In this document: positions 16,444-18,002 of the stretch, one piece after another
How the letters are laid out: the number at the start of each line of letters is the position of its first letter
Numbering within the stretch: the first letter of the stretch is position 1
NCBI GenBank assembly: GCA_039024295.1
Contig: JBCDIQ010000073.1
Location: 1 to 18,002 of the forward strand
Length of the DNA: 18,002 nt
Source of the DNA: JBCDIQ01 sp039024295
GTDB taxonomy: Bacteria; Bacteroidota; Bacteroidia; J057
Direction of reading: 5' to 3'
The notes under the pieces: generated by a model
Databases searched by the model: none
Told to the model about the DNA's origin: nothing
What the model saw: only the letters and a program-made list of their open reading frames with translations
Translations under genes and position numbers: made by a program

Positions 16444-16500
16444 TTTATGTTTAGCTATGAAATGAATCTGATAATTAAAAAGGGCTGTGTGTAGGGTATA

Positions 16501-17691
16501 TTAATAGTGACAGCGTGCACAGTTAAGACCACCCATGTCTTCCACTGTCATGTCGGTTTCTTTACCGAGCACTTTGACTTTGGACTCACGGTGACAGTTT
16601 ACACACCATCCCATACCGAGGTTAGAATATTGGTAGACCACTTCCATCTCCTCAATTGCCCCATGACAATTCTGACATTCCAATCCTCCCACAACTACGT
16701 GCTGGGCGTGGTTGAAATATGCGTGGTCAGGCAAGTTGTGGATACGCACCCACTCAATCTCTTCTTTATTTTCCCAAGCGGTCAGGATTTTGTTGATCTC
16801 TTCGGTTCCATATTTTGGCCCTTCCTGAATAGCCTTGTGGCAGTTCATACAAATGTTCACTGAAGGCACCCAAGCGTTTTTACTCTTGGTCACACCTGTG
16901 TGACAGTACTGACAGTCAATTTTGTACTGACCCGCGTGCAGCTTGTGGCTGAACTTGATGGGCTGCTCAGGCTGATATCCTTGCTGCAAGCTGGAACCAC
17001 GGGCAATGTCGATCCCTTTCACCATACTGGCCACAATGGCAATCAATACGATGGCCGTAACCACAAATTTATTTCCAAGCAGCTGTTGGGTTTTCTGAAT
17101 CACATCGGAAACGCGGAAAGGCTCCTCGTTTTCCTTGGCACGAACAGCGGTGACCAAAGATGCAGTAATCACCACCAATAAAAGGGCGATTAATACCAGT
17201 ACACCGACCAAGCCCAATAGGGCATAGAAGATGGTTGGATCTGCAAGGGGATCTTGAGCCCCACCTGTAGAAGTAAGAGTTCCTGGAGGAGGTGTAGGGG
17301 GAGCTGCGGCGGCAGCAACTTCTGCATCTACCCAAGCCAGAATGGATTCGATATTTTCATCGGTTAGGTTAGGGAAGGCGGTCATCGCCTGCTTATTGTA
17401 TTGCTCGTACAAGGCAACAGCTTTTTCATCCCCAGCTTTAATAAGCTTCTGTGAGTTACGAACCCACTCGTACAGCCATTCTTTATCATTGGCATACTTT
17501 TCACTCACGCCCTTAAGTTGCGGGCCTACTAACTGGCCTACCACCTTGTGGCAGGAGGCACAGTTACCTCGGAAAAGTTTTTTCCCTTCTTCCACACTGG
17601 GCTCCGCCTGGAGCCAGGAAGCACTTGCCAGGAAAAGGCAGAGAAATACCGAAAATAGCTTTCGTGCAAAATTGTGATTCCTCATGGTCAT
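16501..17691 (-). CDS. actA: Alternative complex III subunit ActA, multiheme cytochrome c with extra N-terminal heme domain
   Basis: ActA is the multiheme cytochrome of ACIII that takes electrons from ActB on the periplasmic side. Numbered from ATG 17691 (396 residues), there is a signal peptide ending near WLQA (about 26-29), then a monoheme cytochrome c domain (CASCH at 44-48), an Ala/Pro linker near 125-137, a membrane segment at about 155-182, a second at about 209-224, and a five-heme part with CQYCH 260, CMNCH 281, CQNCH 339, CVNCH 363 and CARCH 391. An ATG at 17736 would add 15 residues ahead of the signal peptide, and the ATG at 17685 is also possible. It is the first gene of the locus, so promoter sites lie just upstream. 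Confidence 0.93.
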   Translation of the reverse strand: MTMRNHNFARKLFSVFLCLFLASASWLQAEPSVEEGKKLFRGNCASCHKVVGQLVGPQLKGVSEKYANDKEWLYEWVRNSQKLIKAGDEKAVALYEQYNKQAMTAFPNLTDENIESILAWVDAEVAAAAAPPTPPPGTLTSTGGAQDPLADPTIFYALLGLVGVLVLIALLLVVITASLVTAVRAKENEEPFRVSDVIQKTQQLLGNKFVVTAIVLIAIVASMVKGIDIARGSSLQQGYQPEQPIKFSHKLHAGQYKIDCQYCHTGVTKSKNAWVPSVNICMNCHKAIQEGPKYGTEEINKILTAWENKEEIEWVRIHNLPDHAYFNHAQHVVVGGLECQNCHGAIEEMEVVYQYSNLGMGWCVNCHRESKVKVLGKETDMTVEDMGGLNCARCHY

Positions 17692-17771
17692 GAGTTTAAA
17701 ATGAGGGCCTATATTTTGAAATGTATTATCGAACATATGCGATAAATGTGATGCGTCTTGCTTTTGCCGCG

Positions 17772-17801
17772 CAAATTAATATTGCTCACAGGTAGAACAA
17801 A
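17772..17801 (-). promoter_or_regulatory. Candidate Bacteroidota-type promoter for actA
   Basis: On the minus strand TTTG (17801-17798) is followed after 18 bases by TTAATTTG (17779-17772). The Bacteroidota primary sigma pattern is TTTG, about 19 bases, then TAnnTTTG, so only one core base differs. A start of transcription near 17765 would leave a leader of about 75 bases before ATG 17691. This is assigned by pattern only. Confidence 0.45.
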
Positions 17802-17832
17802 GAACATAAGCAGAATTTCCTATATGACGGGT

Positions 17833-17853
17833 TATTTAGAATATTTCTAAATA
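17833..17853. promoter_or_regulatory. Perfect 9-3-9 inverted repeat, candidate operator upstream of actA
   Basis: TATTTAGAA and TTCTAAATA flank TAT, giving a perfect 21-base palindrome. It lies about 30 bases upstream of the candidate -33 element of actA, a position typical for an activator. The core TTAGAATATTTCTAA loosely resembles PerR/Fur-type boxes, but the regulator cannot be named from the sequence. Confidence 0.5.
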
Positions 17854-17911
17854 GGTGTCTACCCAAAACATATTTATTCAATCGAATACACGATTTTCGT
17901 GCATACAATTA

Positions 17912-17919
17912 TATCTTTG
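17912..17919 (+). promoter_or_regulatory. Candidate divergent -7 element (TATCTTTG)
   Basis: TATCTTTG matches the Bacteroidota -7 consensus TAnnTTTG at all fixed positions. No clear TTTG is found about 19 bases upstream, so only half the promoter is supported. It is flanked by two GCATAC copies (17901-17906 and 17919-17924), 18 bases start to start. Confidence 0.35.
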
Positions 17920-18002
17920 CATACCTAAATGGAGGTGGGAGGAATAGATGACATACAAATATATATAGAATTGTGGATATGATAGAATTTAAATGCCTAT
18001 AG

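Larger units (their letters stand above)
17692..18002. promoter_or_regulatory. Regulatory region upstream of actA
   Basis: No gene is supported in these 311 bases. The region holds a candidate minus-strand promoter for actA, three inverted repeats between 17833 and 17901, and a plus-strand TATCTTTG that could drive a divergent transcript to the right. Plus-strand frames after it are very short: 17929-17982 reads 17 codons, and an ATG at 17948 after GGGAGGAATAG reads only six codons. Any divergent gene must begin beyond the window. Confidence 0.55.

Noticed and set aside
17929..17982. Short plus-strand frame after the divergent TATCTTTG element
   Set aside because: It ends after 17 codons; no leader-peptide features such as repeated regulatory codons or a following terminator are visible.
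1..18002. tRNA, rRNA, insertion sequence or integrase
   Set aside because: No such genes or terminal repeats were recognised on either strand.

Overview
The window is almost entirely one respiratory locus of a Bacteroidota bacterium, probably order Cytophagales. All genes lie on the minus strand and read from right to left. Three things point to this group. The gene order is alternative complex III (ACIII), then an aa3-type cytochrome c oxidase, then heme A synthesis and oxidase assembly genes. ActB is the fused, TAT-signal kind with iron-sulfur ferredoxin repeats. Upstream sites resemble the Bacteroidota promoter pattern TTTG / TAnnTTTG and there are few Shine-Dalgarno sites. The genus cannot be fixed from this sequence alone.

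Region by region, in the direction of transcription: 18002-17692 is a regulatory region with a candidate promoter for actA, three clustered inverted repeats and a candidate divergent promoter element. 17691-9126 carries actA, actB, actC, actD, actE and actF, the six subunits of a quinol:cytochrome c oxidoreductase that replaces the bc1 complex. 9125-8854 is a 272-base gap with a strong hairpin, and a second hairpin covers the last codons of actF, so the ACIII and oxidase genes may be separately expressed or processed. 8853-5777 holds coxB and coxA (subunits II and I). 5736-3779 holds ctaA and ctaB (heme A and heme O synthases). 3748-1741 holds two subunit III-family genes and a subunit IV. 1748-158 holds a SCO-family protein, a DUF420 (CtaM/YozB-like) protein and a small CxxC membrane protein, all probably oxidase assembly factors. 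162-1 is a headless piece of an RHS/YD-repeat protein that runs off the left edge.

Together the genes encode a route from menaquinol to oxygen. ActC/ActF and ActB handle quinol oxidation, the six hemes of ActA and the one heme of ActE carry electrons out, CuA in CoxB receives them, and CoxA reduces oxygen at a heme a3-CuB site. CtaB and CtaA make the heme A this requires. CoxB has no fused cytochrome c domain and no separate soluble cytochrome c gene is present, which fits direct transfer inside an ACIII-oxidase supercomplex like the one known from Flavobacterium johnsoniae.

No wholly new system was found. The points most worth a second look are a SCO protein with no cysteine at all, a roughly 95-residue soluble insertion in the second subunit III, a long His/Gly-rich loop in ActF, the conserved-looking small CxMCK protein, the RHS fragment, and the inverted-repeat cluster upstream of actA.
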